Of a stretch of DNA of 64,000 bases, positions 45,617 through 57,640 are shown one piece after another. The number at the start of each line of letters is the position of its first letter. The stretch's first letter is position 1. The DNA is taken from NCBI RefSeq assembly GCF_949987515.2, contig NC_082689.1:7245501-7309500 (forward strand), given 5' to 3'. The notes under the pieces were generated by a model. It saw nothing but the letters and a program-made list of their open reading frames with translations. It did not search any database and was not told the DNA's origin. Source of the stretch: Delphinus delphis. Its lineage: Eukaryota; Chordata; Mammalia; Artiodactyla; Delphinidae. The position numbers and the translations under genes are program-made.

Positions 45617-46870
45617 ATGCAGTATTTGGTTTTCTCTTTCTGACTTACTTCACTCTGTATGACAGACTCAAGGTCCATCCACCTCACTACAAATAACTCA
45701 ATTTCGTTTCTTTTTATGGCTGAGTAATATTCCATTGTATATATGTGCCACATCTTCTTTATCCATTCATCTGTCAGTGGACACTTAGGTTGCTTCCATG
45801 TACTGGCTATTGTAAATAGAGCTGCAATGAACATTTTGGTACATGACTCTTTTTGAATTATGGTTTTCTCAGGGTATATGCCCAGTAGTGGCATTGCTAG
45901 GTCGTATGGTAGTTCTATTTGTAGTTTTTTAAGGAACCTCCATACTGTTCTCCACAGTGGCTGTATCAATTTACATTCCCACCAGCAGTGCAAGAGTGTT
46001 CCCTTTTCTCCATATCCTCTCCAGCGTTTATTGTTTGTAGAGTTTTTGATGCTGACCATTCTGACTGGTGTGAGATGATATCTCATTGTAGTTTTGATTT
46101 GCATTTCTCTAATGATTAAAGATGTTGGGCATTCTTTCATGTGTTTGTTGGCAGTCTGTATATCTTCTTTGGAGAAATGTCTCTTTAGGTCTTCTGCCCA
46201 TTTTTGGATTGGGTTGTTTGTTTTTTGTTATTGAGCTGCATGAGCTGCTTGTAGATTTTGGAGATTAATCCTTTGTCAGTTGCTTCATTTGCAAATATTT
46301 TCCCCCATTCTGAGGGTTGTCTTTTGGTCTTGTTGCTAACACATATACATGGAATCTAAGAAAAAAAAATGTCATGAAGAACCTAGGGGTAAGACAGGAA
46401 TAAAGACACAGACCTAATAGAGAATGGACTTGAGGATACAGGGACGGGGAAGGGTAAGCTGTGACAAAGTGAGAGAGAGGCATGGACATATATACACTAC
46501 CAAACGTAAAATAGCTAGCTAGTGGGAAGCAGCCGCATAGCAGAGGGAGATCAGCTCGGTGCTTTGTGACCACCTAGAGGGGTGGGATAGGGAGGGTGGG
46601 AGGGAGGGAGACACAGAGGGAAGAGATATGGGAACATATGTATATGTATAACTGATTCACTTTGTTATAAAGCAGAAACTAACACACCATTGTAAAGCAA
46701 TTATACTCCAATAAAGATGTAAAAATAAAAACAAATATATTTAATGCTCCATCTATTCTACAGAAAGAATATAGATAACAATTTTTAAAATCAATGTATT
46801 TTGGCCTAACTCTGCAAAGAAATAAATAGCAAGTAATTTGTAAAAATAAATAAATAAATAAATAAAAATG
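45617..46870 (+). mobile_element. 5'-inverted L1 with probable 3' transduction
   Basis: The left part, 45617 to about 46334, is L1 ORF2 in reverse. Its minus-strand frame (46140-45556) contains [20 protein letters not shown] and [17 protein letters not shown], the L1 ORF2 C-terminus. The right part, about 46335-46738, is the adjoining L1 3' end in sense ('gctaacacatatacatggaa', 'aacctaggggtaagacagga', 'tgattcactttgttataaag'), ending after 'ccaataaagatg'. Then about 100 bases of non-L1 DNA with aataaa at about 46821 lead to a second A-rich tail (46842-46868). 'aagtcaataac' flanks the whole unit at 45606-45616 and 46871-46881. No intact ORF2. Confidence 0.9.
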
Positions 46871-46881
46871 AAGTCAATAAC

Positions 46882-47540
46882 GAGCAGCTGCGTGTTGGAC
46901 GCTCCGGCGGGTGTGGCGGCCTGGTCTCTGCAGGGGCGTAGAGTGTGGATGCTCAGTACTCACTCGTGGAATCAATTACTGGACACTTGGCAGCGGATAC
47001 ACGTTTGTCAGCTGTTCCTCCTTTTTTTCTGAAGCACGTGGTGAAATCAATCATCTGTTGGTGAAACTGACTGAACCAGCAGACAAGGCAAGTCTGGTTT
47101 TGATGGTGACAGTTTCAGAACAAACTGTCTCAGAGGAGGGCAGGGGGATAGGCAGTGGTGAGGGGACCTCCTGGAAGTAACCTGAGGTCACAGCAACTGT
47201 CAGGACTAAGAGCCTCCCCTGACCCTCTCCTTGCCCTGCTGGCCGTGGAACAGCACGCGTCCATGGAGAGAGGTCCTGCCCCCTTGGTTGTCCTTTCTGT
47301 AAAATCGGAATACAGCTCTTCTAGCCAGGCCTTCCTCTGCTCCCCCAGACCCTCATTTCCTTACACCCTGCCCCACACCCCAGTAGGAAAGTGGAGCCAG
47401 GAATCCCGGGGTGGCGTGTCAGGGGAGAGTGGCTGCAGGGCCAACCCCACTGCCCGTCCCTCGGCAGCCCCGGCAGCCCCGCTGATACTTCCACTCACAC
47501 GTATCATAGAAATGTTCTTTTCCTACAGAATGGGCCACGT
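46882..47540. other. NGEF: NGEF intron, no gene seen
   Basis: GC-moderate unique-looking DNA. A 130-codon plus frame at 47155-47547 has no recognisable domain. Confidence 0.45.
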
Positions 47541-47685
47541 TTTTTAAATTAATGAATTTGTTTGTTTAATTTTTTGGGCCGTGCTGTGCAGCTTGCGGGA
47601 TCTTATTTCCCCAACCAGGGATTGAACCCGGGCCCTCAGCACTGAGAGCTCAAGAGTCCTAACCACTGGACCGACAGGGAATTCC
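47541..47685 (-). mobile_element. Short CHR-related SINE, minus strand
   Basis: 'tttgggccgtgctgtgcagc', 'ttgcgggatcttatttcccc', 'aaccagggattgaacccggg', 'cctaaccactggaccgacag' and 'ggaattccc' form the reversed tRNA-related part. Confidence 0.9.
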
Positions 47686-47787
47686 CAGGCTACGTTTTTT
47701 AAAAAACGTATACAAACAACACAGCTCACTGAATTTACAAATCCATTGGAAAACCATAGAAACCCTAAAATTAAGACAAGCAAAAGA

Positions 47788-48184
47788 GGGCTTCCCTGGT
47801 GGCGCAGTGATTAAGAATCCACCTGCCAATGCAGGGGACACAGGTTTGAACCCTGGTCCGGGAAGATCCCACATGCCGCAGAGCAACTAAGCCCGTGAGC
47901 CACAACTACTGAGCCTGCGCTCTAGAGCCCGTGAGCCTGCACTCTAGAGCCCGCGAGGCACAACTACTGAGCCTGCGCTCTAGAGCCCGCGAGCCACAAC
48001 TACTGAAGCCCGTGCACCTAGAGCCCGTGCTCTGCAACAAGAGAGGCCGCCGCAATGAGGAGCCCCCGCACAGCACTGAAGAGTAGCCCCTGCTGGCCGC
48101 AACTAGAGAAAGCCCACGCGTAGCAACAAAGACACAATGCAGCCAAAAATAAATAAATTAAATTAATTAATTAAAAAAAAAAAA
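47788..48184 (+). mobile_element. CHR SINE with internal duplication and 12-bp target-site duplication
   Basis: It starts 'gggcttccctggtggcgcag' and has 'gtttgaaccctggtccggg' and a 'taattaattaaaaaaaaa' tail. The block 'gcctgcgctctagagcccg' recurs three times between about 47915 and 47990, so the body is expanded. 'acaagcaaaaga' flanks it at 47776-47787 and 48185-48196. Confidence 0.95.
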
Positions 48185-48196
48185 ACAAGCAAAAGA

Positions 48197-48719
48197 AAAG
48201 CATTACTGAACCAGGCTGGGTTCGCCCCACACACAGCAAGCCAAAACGCTGAGGCTCCGAGGTTTGCAGCAAGGAGAGGGTTTATAAAGAAGAATCATGG
48301 GCCGACACATGTGGGGAGCAGGGGAAGCACGGGGAGTGTGGGAGAGTGGGGAAAGGAAATTGGGAAAAGGTGCAGTCATCACCCTGCTCAGGTGTAACTA
48401 AGCTACAGGCCTCTACACGTTCAACAATGGAGGCTCTTAGCACGATCTGAGGGGGGGGGTTTCAGTCCTCTGACGTCAAAGGGTCACCCACTTGCTCGTG
48501 CCCAGTTGGAGGTTCAGTGGTCCTATCCAGTCTTAACCAGCCCAGCTCTAACCAGATGCGGCTGACTTTCAGCTCAGCTCAAACTAGAGGCAGCTGACTC
48601 CAAGTTCCTCGAAAACAACTCAGGCAAACATCTCACTGTTTAGGCTAAGTGCCATTTGGAAGACATGCAAGTCTTAAAATGACCTTAATTACTGAAGGCA
48701 GGTGAAATGGATTTGACTA
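48197..48719. other. NGEF: NGEF intron, no repeat recognised
   Basis: 'gggttcgccccacacacagc' to 'gcagctgactccaagttcc' is unassigned. It may be LTR-derived, but no diagnostic block is clear. Confidence 0.35.
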
Positions 48720-49050
48720 ATAATTATTCAGTTTCAAAAAGATTATTCACAAAAGAAAAATACAAAACCATCATAAACACACACAAAAAACCAACTTCAC
48801 TAGTAAAGAAAAAAATGCGAAACAGAACAAGGTTTCATTTTTCATGTACCAAATTGACACACTGCTTAAAATTCAAATATTGAATACCGGAAAGGGTACA
48901 GAGAGAGACACTGGTTGAGTGTAAACTGGCATGACCTTTTGTAATTTCATGAAATATGTGAAAAGCAATAAAAATCTTCTTAATCTTGACCAAGAGTCTA
49001 TCCTAAAAAAATGATCAGAAATCAGATAAAGGTATTTATCACTGAGCTAC
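48720..49050 (+). mobile_element. Old L1 ORF2 3' fragment, plus strand
   Basis: 'caaattgacacactgcttaa', 'ggtacagagagagacactgg', 'gagtgtaaactggcatgacc', 'gagtctatcctaaaaaaatg' and 'atcagaaatcagataaaggt' follow the old L1 ORF2-end order. Confidence 0.6.
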
Positions 49051-49379
49051 TTACACTTCATTGTGTCAGATGCCTGTTGAGCACGTACGATGGTCCAGGC
49101 TTTGCTCTGGGTACCAGGGGGTCAGTAGCGGACACAGGAGACCAAAAGCTCTGCCTTCCTGGGGCTCCCATTCCGGGAGGGTCTCCCATGCTTGGCAAGG
49201 TGACTGGCAAAGGCCACCTCATTCCCTCAGCCTTTATACCATCCCTAACTCAATATTCTATACTTTACATCCGACTGCATTTAAAATTGATTGTTAATAC
49301 AGTTTTTTAAACCAAATGTGCCCTTTCTCTAAATACTTCTTTTCCTTTCCCCCAACTTCTTATAAAGAAAGAAATTTAA
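49051..49379. other. NGEF: NGEF intron, no gene seen
   Basis: 'cagatgcctgttgagcacgt' to 'cctggggctcccattccggg' looks like an L2- or MIR3-type scrap. No exon. Confidence 0.35.
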
Positions 49380-50640
49380 CCTACAGATATACCCTCAACC
49401 TAGACCTCCTAAATGATTAACACCTTGCATATGTGTATTCTTTTTCTCCCTCTTCTGTTTCCACTAAACCATAGGAAAGTAAATTGCAGGCATCAAACAC
49501 TTCACCCCTAAATATCCAGTGCAAAGCTTCTAGGAATCAGTATTCTTCGACATGATCACAATGCCATCATCACACCTAAAAAGATTCACAATCATTCCAT
49601 AATCTACCTACTAGCCAGTCTATATTCAACTTTCTTGCAACTGTCCCCAATATGTCTGTTTTCTTTTCTTTTCTTTCTTTTTTTTTTTTTGGTGGCTCTG
49701 CTGAGTGGCTTACGAGATCTCAGTTCCCTGACCAGGGATTGAACCCCGGGCCATGGCAGTGAAAGCTCCAAGTCCTAACCACTGGACCACCAGGGAATTC
49801 CCCACAAAATGTCTTTTACAGCTGGGATTTGTGAATGAAGGTCTAATTAAATTCTGAGCACTGCATTTGTCAGATGCTCTCTTCAGACTCCTATGACCTC
49901 AACAGTCTCCCCATTTTTTTCCATGACTGACTTTGCGAAAATCCAGGCTTATCAATGGCAGGATGGCCCCCCTTGTGTGTCTGACTGCTTCCTTGTGCAG
50001 ACTTTTAACCTGTTCCTTTACCCCCTATATTTTCTTTAAACTGAAAGTTAGGGCTAGACACTTGGTTACATTCAGGTTAAACAGGTTAAACATTTTTAGC
50101 AAGAATGCATCTAGGTGGTGTGTACTTCAAACTGCACCCCATCAAGAGGCACTAATGTCAGCTGGCCTGCTATTCCTGAGGCTAAGTTTGATCATTAGGT
50201 TAATTCAGGAGCTGCCAGACTGCTCCGAAGTAAAGGTACCATTTTTCCTTTCGCAACTAATAGGTTATCTGGAAAGTGATAGTTTGAGAACATGTAAATA
50301 TCCTCTTTCCTATTAATCTTTCACTCAGTGGCTTTTAACATCCATTAATGATCCTTCCTGTATCAACCATGACACTGGAAACTGTAAAATGAGAATGTTC
50401 TGTTACTCCTCCACTTGTATTAGTCGATGTTCTTCTGTGATGAAGACTCACGTTTGTTTTTGTTCTACTTTGTTTCTGAGTTTCACTATGGATTCATGGT
50501 GGTTGATGGTTGTTGTTGAATTCAACGTGTCGGGTGAATCCATTACTGTCACTAATTTGGCCAGTAAGAGCCCCTTTAAGATGGCTATTATGTCCCTTGG
50601 ACACATTCCTTCATATCCTTGAGTATTTCCTTACTTTCTG
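49380..50640 (-). mobile_element. Old L1-like element, minus strand, split by a SINE
   Basis: 'gtaaattgcaggcatcaaac', 'tcatcacacctaaaaagatt', 'ttgcaactgtccccaatatg', 'tgtcagatgctctcttcaga', 'acacttggttacattcaggt' and 'taggttaattcaggagctgc' follow the reversed plan of an old L1 family. Boundaries are uncertain. Confidence 0.55.
49663..49802 (-). mobile_element. Short CHR-related SINE, minus strand
   Basis: Poly-T, then 'gttccctgaccagggattga', 'accccgggccatggcagtga', 'cctaaccactggaccaccag' and 'ggaattcc'. The flanking 'aatatgtctgtttt' and 'aaaatgtcttttac' may be a worn target-site duplication. Confidence 0.9.
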
Positions 50641-50732
50641 ACACAGGAAGATACTTTATATAATTTCTACATCCCAGACCTGAAGTCAACCATTTCTCCA
50701 AGGAGCCCTAGTTTTAGTGCAGAATGATACTT

Positions 50733-50794
50733 AGAAACCAAGATCTTCAGGCTGTATGTGCTCAGAAACCAAGATCTTCAGGCTGTGTGTGCTC
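50733..50794. repeat. 31-bp tandem duplication
   Basis: 'agaaaccaagatcttcaggc' plus 'tgt(a/g)tgtgct' occurs at 50733 and again at 50764, nearly identical. Confidence 0.93.
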
Positions 50795-51087
50795 CTTCCT
50801 ACTGGAAGGCCATCGCTTCTAGGACTTTTCAGTGGACAGAGTGAGGAAACGTGTCTGTGCTTATGTGTGTGTGCGTGCATGTGTGTTCATAGGGACACCT
50901 TCAATTCCAACCTGACATACAGCATTTCTCCTCTCTCTCCCTATTCCATATTTTCATCTCCGTTTTCTAACAGTGAGGCCCTTGGGTCTCAACATCAATG
51001 TATTATAGGATAATGCTCTATTCTACAAATACTCAAAGAAGAATTTCACAATTAATCTACCTATACCATAACCAATAACGAATCTAC

Positions 51088-51546
51088 TATATTAGTTTCC
51101 TAAAGCACTGCGACAAATTACCACAAACTGGGTGGCTTAAGAATAACAGAACTTTGTTCTCTCACAGTCTTGGAGGCCAGAAGTCCAAAATCAAGGCAGG
51201 GCCACGCTCTCTCTGAAAGCTGCAGGGGAGAACCTGTCCCATGCCTCCCTCCTAGATTCTGGTGGTTGTTGGCAACACTTGGCGTTCCTTAGCTTGTAGA
51301 TGCATCACTCCAATCTCTGCCAACGTCTTCACACAGTGTTCTCCTGTCTGTATGTCTGTGTCTCTGTGTCCAAATTTCCCTCTTCTTATAAAGACACCAG
51401 TTATTGGATTAGGGCTAATCAGTATGATATCATCTTAACGCCATTACATCTGCAAAGACCCTATTTCCAAATCAAGTCACATTCAAGGTACGAGGCATTA
51501 GGACCTCAACATATCTTTTCAGGGGACACAATTCAACCCGCCACAC
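51088..51546 (-). mobile_element. MLT1-type LTR, minus strand
   Basis: 'tattagtttcctaaagcact', 'caaattaccacaaactgggt', 'ctcacagtcttggaggccag', 'tataaagacaccagttattg' and 'ggggacacaattcaacccgc' follow the reversed MaLR LTR plan at near full length. Confidence 0.88.
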
Positions 51547-51739
51547 CTACAAAGTAAAATTTAAAATGTCTTTGCTTTTTTTAGTCCTGGAATAGATCTC
51601 AGTAATGGCACAAAGACAGAGCACTACATTAAAAAGTTACTTGAATTTTTTTGTGTTGTTATATTATCAACTTGATAATTACTTAAGTTCATTTGTTTCA
51701 GTTTATTTTCAATTCTAGGGTTTGATTTTCCCCCCCATA

Positions 51740-52255
51740 CTTTTATATTTTTAAAAATTATTTGAATATCTAAAACATCTACATGGTTATATATTCAAAA
51801 CTATATAAAAAGTACACTCAGAAAGGTCTTACTCTCTACCCCAGCTCTGGAAATAACCATCTTTACTGGTTTCTCTTCTTTCCTTCCCGTGTATCTCGTT
51901 TGGGATGGGGTGGGGTGGGGTGTGTAATTGTATGACTTCCTCTTCTTTAGTTCACAGACTGCATGTGCTCTTCCACACCTTGCTTCTTTCACGTAGCACT
52001 GGAAATCACTCCCTACCGGTTCAGAAACGCCTTCCTCATTCTCGATTCTGCTACGTAGGACTTCGTCGGGGTGACTATACCATGGTGTGGTCAACCAATC
52101 TTCTTTGGATGGCTATGTAGGTTGTTTCCAATATTTTGCTCTAAAACATAATGTCATGAAGAATGACCTTCTGCACATCTTATTTTGTATTTCAGGGCGT
52201 GTCTTCTGGGTAATTCTGAGAAATGGAAATGCTGGGTCAAAGGGGAAACGCGTGT
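51740..52255 (-). mobile_element. Old L1ME-type 3' UTR, minus strand
   Basis: 'catggttatatattcaaaac', 'taccccagctctggaaataa', 'cttgcttctttcacgtagca', 'tctttggatggctatgtagg', 'ttgtttccaatattttgctc' and 'aatggaaatgctgggtcaaa' match the reversed L1ME plan. The MLT1 LTR at 52257 cuts into it. Confidence 0.75.
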
Positions 52256-52256
52256 T

Positions 52257-52530
52257 GTTTCAGTCCGACGGGGCCACTCTAACAAAATAGCATAGACTGG
52301 GTGGCTTGTGAACAGCAAACACTTATTTCTCACAGTTCTGGAGGCTGGGAAAGCCAAGACCAAGACGAGGGATCTCTCTGGGGTCTCTTTTATAAGGGCA
52401 CTAATCTCATTGATGAGGACTCCACCCTCCTGACCTAATCATCTTCCAAAAGCCCCACTTCCGGCACCTTGGGGGGTTAGGATTTCAGCATACGAATTTG
52501 CGGGGGACACAAACAGTCCATTGCACACAT
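52257..52530 (-). mobile_element. MLT1-type LTR, shortened, minus strand
   Basis: 'gtttcagtccgacggggcca', 'ctctaacaaaatagcataga', 'ctcacagttctggaggctgg', 'gggggttaggatttcagcat' and 'gggacacaaacagtccattg' match the reversed MaLR plan with internal loss. Confidence 0.85.
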
Positions 52531-54189
52531 GTGGTTCTGTGAGTTAGGGTCAAATTCCCTTCCATATGAGGTTGGACAGTTCTGCTCTCTCATCAGCAAT
52601 GCATAAGTGCCTGTTTGTCCTGAAGATTTTCAATTCGGTCATCACAGAAAATTTAGAGCACTCCATCTTTAAGACCTGCACGCAGCTGGTGGAGATTCAC
52701 AACATGTGAAGTGCTGAAACGAAGGCCTTAGGTTATGGAAGGGACACCATGTATTCTCAGATGCTCCCAACAGGAAGGAATTTTCCAGTTCAGTTCTATT
52801 GTTTCCCTGACTCACTGTGTCTAGGAGGCTTTCCTGTCTCCTGGTAAAAATCCTTCACTTCTTACAGAAAACACTCAACTGATGACAGGTTAGAGCCTCT
52901 TTCTTTTTAAAGAACAAATGCTAATTTCAAAGGGAAGAATGTATTTCTGGCGAGCTTAAGACCCTCCTCTGAGACCCCTTAGAAAAGACCCTCATGGTTA
53001 GGAAGAAAAGGGAGACTAATAAGGACCTTCTCTTTACCCTGAGCCTAACAGAGAAACAAGCCTCGAGATCCCACTGACACTGTGACAAATAAAAGCTACT
53101 CCAAGGGCTGAGCAACACTTTAGAAATAGCAATAATTTAGCATGCAGCCTTCACTGCGTGGAAAAAATGAGACATGGGTTTAAAATTAGGAAAAGAAGCA
53201 TCAACCGGTCAGCTCAGGGGAGGGGTGAACAGTAAATAGGTAAAGAAGCAAAAGTGAAATTTCACTTCTTTGCTGGTAAACTGACATTTCCCCCGGGGAA
53301 GGGATGGTACTTCAACTAACAGTGCACTCACCTGTTAAGGCAGTAGCAAGGAGAGGAAGTTTGTATTTAGTGGGTGAAAGGAAAGGGTTTGTAAATGTTT
53401 CTATGACTGTAATTTACCGAGCGCTGGGATGAGACCAAAAGAACGACTGTGCTTTCAAGCCTCCTCCACTCCACCTCCATTTGGTGACTATGTCTTCCAG
53501 GATGTACAAGGTCTCTGCAGGCACAGTGAGGGGGTGGACATCAATCAGGCTGAGTCCTCTCTCCATGAACAGTCCAGGAGGACAGAGAATTCATTCTCCA
53601 AGAATATGATCACGCCTTAAACACAACCTTGGTGAAGTGCTACAGGAGACCCTAAGTGAGCGAATACAGCCTGCCATGAGATAGGATGCAGGGTGGGCTT
53701 CATGGAGGAGGTGGCATTTGAGCCAGCCCAGGTGAGATATAGCCATGCAGGAGGGCAGGTAAAGGCTTGTGGTGTTAGGAGACCTGCCTTTGATGGGAGG
53801 CAGTCATTTCTTTGATGACTCCTTCCATGGGACAAGGACTTCAACGGAAAAGGAAAGAGCATTCTGGTTAGGAGTTGTTCACGTGGGTTTATGGAAGGAA
53901 AAGGGGAATTTCTGGAAAAGGGACTATTTTTACAACCAGGCAGATTAGAATATCAGGTAAGTGCTTTAATTTTAGAGATTGTCAGGAAGTAAACTACTGC
54001 AAAATTTGAATTTGTGCTTCTTTGGAAACTGAAGAGCTTTTTAAAAGTTAGGTTTATGTAATGAATTGAGGTGTTTTCCCCCAAGTAAATCCAGAGAACA
54101 CAAAATAGATAAGCCCCCTTGTTCAAATTCATCAGGATTCCCTATGGTTATGTGAACACTTTAAACTCATGTTCTAGATGTATGCGCAT
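52531..54189. other. NGEF: NGEF intron, no gene seen
   Basis: 53640-53790 (gcttcatggaggaggtggca, tttgagccagcccaggtgag) resembles an old interspersed repeat of the L2 class. The rest is unassigned and contains no exon I recognise. Confidence 0.4.
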
Positions 54190-54900
54190 TAAGGGATTGA
54201 TTTTTTTTAAGTAACTTTTTTCCCCTTATTACATAAGTGACACATTTATTGCAAAAAAAAATTTTTTTTGTTAAACACATATGAGTAAAGAGATGAAAAT
54301 TCCCTCAGAATCTGACCAATCAACCACAAGTACTGTGAAATGTTTTTGGTGATCATTCTTCCAGTCCTTTTCAAATACATCTGTATGCTTGGAAGTCCAT
54401 ATATATAACTCTATTTACAAACAAAATAAGATCGTGCTACCATCCAGTTTGGGAATCTGCTTTTCTAGTCAATATATTATGGGCATCTTTCCAGATTATT
54501 AAAGATTTTCTAAATCATTTTAGTGATATTCCATTTTAGAGACATGTCATAATTTAAACAGTCGATTTCCTGTTATTGGACTTTTAGGCTACTCCGAATA
54601 TTTCACTGTTATAAATAACACTGTAATAAATATTTTTGTAGCTAATTTTTCACATGGATTCTTACAGTTCATTAGGATACATTCCTAGAATTAGAATCTC
54701 TTTGCCAAAGAGTATGAACATGTGCAGATTTATGATAAGGGTGTCAGAGTGCCCTCTAGAAAGGTGGCACCAATTCACACTCCCACCTCCAGAGGCAAAC
54801 GACAGCTTCCAAGCCTTGGCTAACACTGGCTGATCATTTTTTAAACTCTCTGATGGCTGTGTATCTGCTGTGCTTTTGAAATATCATGCTTTCTTTTTAT
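54190..54900 (-). mobile_element. Old L1M 3' UTR, minus strand
   Basis: 'attacataagtgacacattt', 'gatcattcttccagtccttt', 'tgggcatctttccagattat', 'aacagtcgatttcctgttat' and 'tagaatctctttgccaaaga' follow the reversed 3' UTR of an old L1. Confidence 0.6.
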
Positions 54901-57199
54901 TATAACACTCATTTGTTTGTTGTACACTGTGGTCACCAGTTCCCTTATTTTAGAGCCTTCCAAAATACCCAACAGTAGTCAAAAGCTTTGAATTCCTGGG
55001 AAGAAAGGCATTTTCATCAACATGATGACAGGCAGTCAAGGACCTGGAACCAGGCACTTTGTCTGGTGGGACACCTCCTTTGTGCTCCTAACAGCTCTTG
55101 TCATAAAGTGACCAGTCTCTACCAAAGACATATGGGTCTTTTTATGAGACTCTAAATCCTTGAACATTTAGTCCTGGTGACTCAACACAAAACAGTCTTT
55201 CTGCTGGATGTTAAGGGCGAGGTGGTTTGCTTCGGTAGGAAATGAAAAGTTGTCATGCTACGTACTTCTTGTTAAGGAAAATATTTCTCTAAAATCCAAT
55301 TGTTTGCAATTTTCAAAGAACAATGTGTGAACAACGTCTAGTTATTAATTTTGTTAACTGCATGCTTTTCCTTCAAGTATATTTTATTTATGAATGGACA
55401 TATTTTTCTTTCTTGTTTCATATCTTAAATAGTTTTGCTACATTTGGTTAATAGTTAAGGCAATGCATTCTCCATTACAATAGCGAATGTATTTTAGCGT
55501 TAAATGTAGGCTTCCTAAATAATAATAATATCACTTTCTATTTGTATAGTATACTATAGTTTACAAAATGCTCTAATTAATATAGCACTAAATTAGATCT
55601 AGCTATATAGTTTGTAAGGTGATTTAAAATGAATGAATGTTTGAGTGGAAGCAAGAGGGCTATCAATGCCTTTACAGTTTGAGTTCCAACTAAGAGTGTA
55701 TAAACCCTAATGGCCACAACTTAAAATGTAAATTATTAGATTAGGAATGTACCAAGGCAACTCCTAATCTCATTTTCTCCAAATTTCTTCCTCAACATAT
55801 TTTGGAAATAGCAGTATTTTCTCTTAGGTCCCCCTTATTTCAGAAATGCTCCTATTGGTCAAAAGTATATGACATCACCCATAGCCAACATCCTCAGACT
55901 GTATGTGCCCCCAGCTCCTTGGTTAGGAATGTTCCAGAGAAACCCACATCCCAGGCCCGCTCTCATTTTCCGCAGTTTCAGACAAACACACAACATGATA
56001 GTGTTTTATCCATGAGTTATTTTGGGGAGCCTGTTTTGAGAAATACATTTCTATCCAGGCCATACAACTGTCTGCATCTCATAATTGATGATATGGCCAC
56101 CATTTGTCTCAACCTTTTAAGGGCAGTACTAAGGACACATGAACCATCAAATTGCTTGGGAAATTCTGACATTTCACTAGCCAAACAACATCATCCAGGC
56201 TGCCTCTCACACCTGGAAGTGGAGCAAAGCTTGGCTGCCTATTTTTGATTCTGAAAATGTATTCAGCGGAGCACTATCGAAGCTTGGGCAGCTAAGCCCT
56301 CGGACCGCGATGCCTACTTCCCATGATCACTGAAACCTGTCCAACACTCGCATATCTTCTTAAATCAGACAAAGATTTGTACGCATCTCTTCATCCCTCT
56401 GGGCTTTTCCCTATTTAACCAAAACTATAACAACTGTCCACCATAGCAACCACGTCTAAAAAGAACAAAACAAAAACAAAACGCTTCTCACTTCACCAAA
56501 ACAACGAATCCAGTTTTAATGGGCTTTTTGACTCACCACAGCAGGTCAGGTACCTCCCCCACGCTTGAGGCACCAACCCCAGAAACCTGCTAGTTCCCAA
56601 AGAGGGCAATGAAAGAATTACCTTCTAACCCAAGAAGGCCAAGATGTAACACCAAGGGAGGGCTAGTGCTAGACTCAGTAACTGTAGAAGAAAGAATGAA
56701 ACCAAGGACATGTCCACATAACACCTACCAACTTCCCCATATTTACTTATTCACTGACTATTTCCCGATGCCTCCTGGCTGGGCTGGATGCTGGGGAAGC
56801 AGAAATAAATGACATCTTCAGAGCTGCCCCACTCCCAAATCTCAGGTCACTGGGAAGAGAAACCATGCAAGTGGGTGATAACAGGGCAGAGCTAACAGAG
56901 CAAAGGCAGGGCCATGGGAGCTCTCAGGGGTGACCCAGCTCCCAACCGGGCAGCCCGAGTCCAGGCTGCACATTAACTCCATTAGCAATGAAGTACCAGC
57001 AAGGTACTGGGGAGTCACTGAAAACAACAGATGTGCGGAAACAGATGTGCTTGAGGGAAACTAACCTGGCAGCGGCGTACGGGGCAGACTGACAGAGAGA
57101 AAAAGAGACCAAGGAAAGGAAGGCTGTAAGAGGAACGTGGTCATTGTACTCTAAACCAGATTCAAGGCTTGCAAAGTTAGGGTACAACCCACAAGACCA
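54901..57199. other. NGEF: NGEF intron, mostly unassigned
   Basis: AT-rich to about 55.8 kb, then a part with a 148-codon plus-strand frame (55802-56248) of unknown content. No splice pattern, domain or relative recognised. Confidence 0.4.
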
Positions 57200-57640
57200 C
57201 CCTCAGTTCAAAGATTCATGAGAAGGACTCAGAGCTGTTGCTGATGGTTATGGCTTATTACAGTGAAAGGCTACAGTTTTAAATCAGACAAGGGTAGAGA
57301 TGCACAGGACAGAATCTAGAAAGGCCCCACTCGGAACTTCCAGTTGTATAGTCCCTATGAAATTGTGGACAGAGCTAACATTCCCGGGTAACAACGTATG
57401 ACAATATTGCCAACCAGGAAGCTCATCTGAGCCTGGGTGCTCAGAGTTTTTATTGGGGCTCCATCAGCTAGAACTGGTTGGCCACCCAGATGGCTGACCT
57501 CAGTCTTCAGCCCCTCTGGAGGCTGAGCCATTGTCACGTGGCCCAAAGCCTCCACCTTATCTGATGTGGCCCCAGCCCCCAGGTAAGCAAAGACACTCTT
57601 ATCAGACATTCCAATGGCTTAGAGGTCACCTCCCGGCAGC
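57200..57640 (-). mobile_element. Possible degraded LTR, minus strand
   Basis: 'gatggttatggcttattaca', 'gaagctcatctgagcctggg' and 'tgctcagagtttttattggg' (aataaa on the minus strand) resemble an old ERV LTR read backwards. Family not identified. Confidence 0.35.

Noticed and set aside
45556..46140. 194-codon minus-strand protein with reverse-transcriptase-like C-terminus
   Set aside because: It is the inverted ORF2 C-terminal part of an L1 insertion, not a host gene, and the RT and endonuclease parts are missing.
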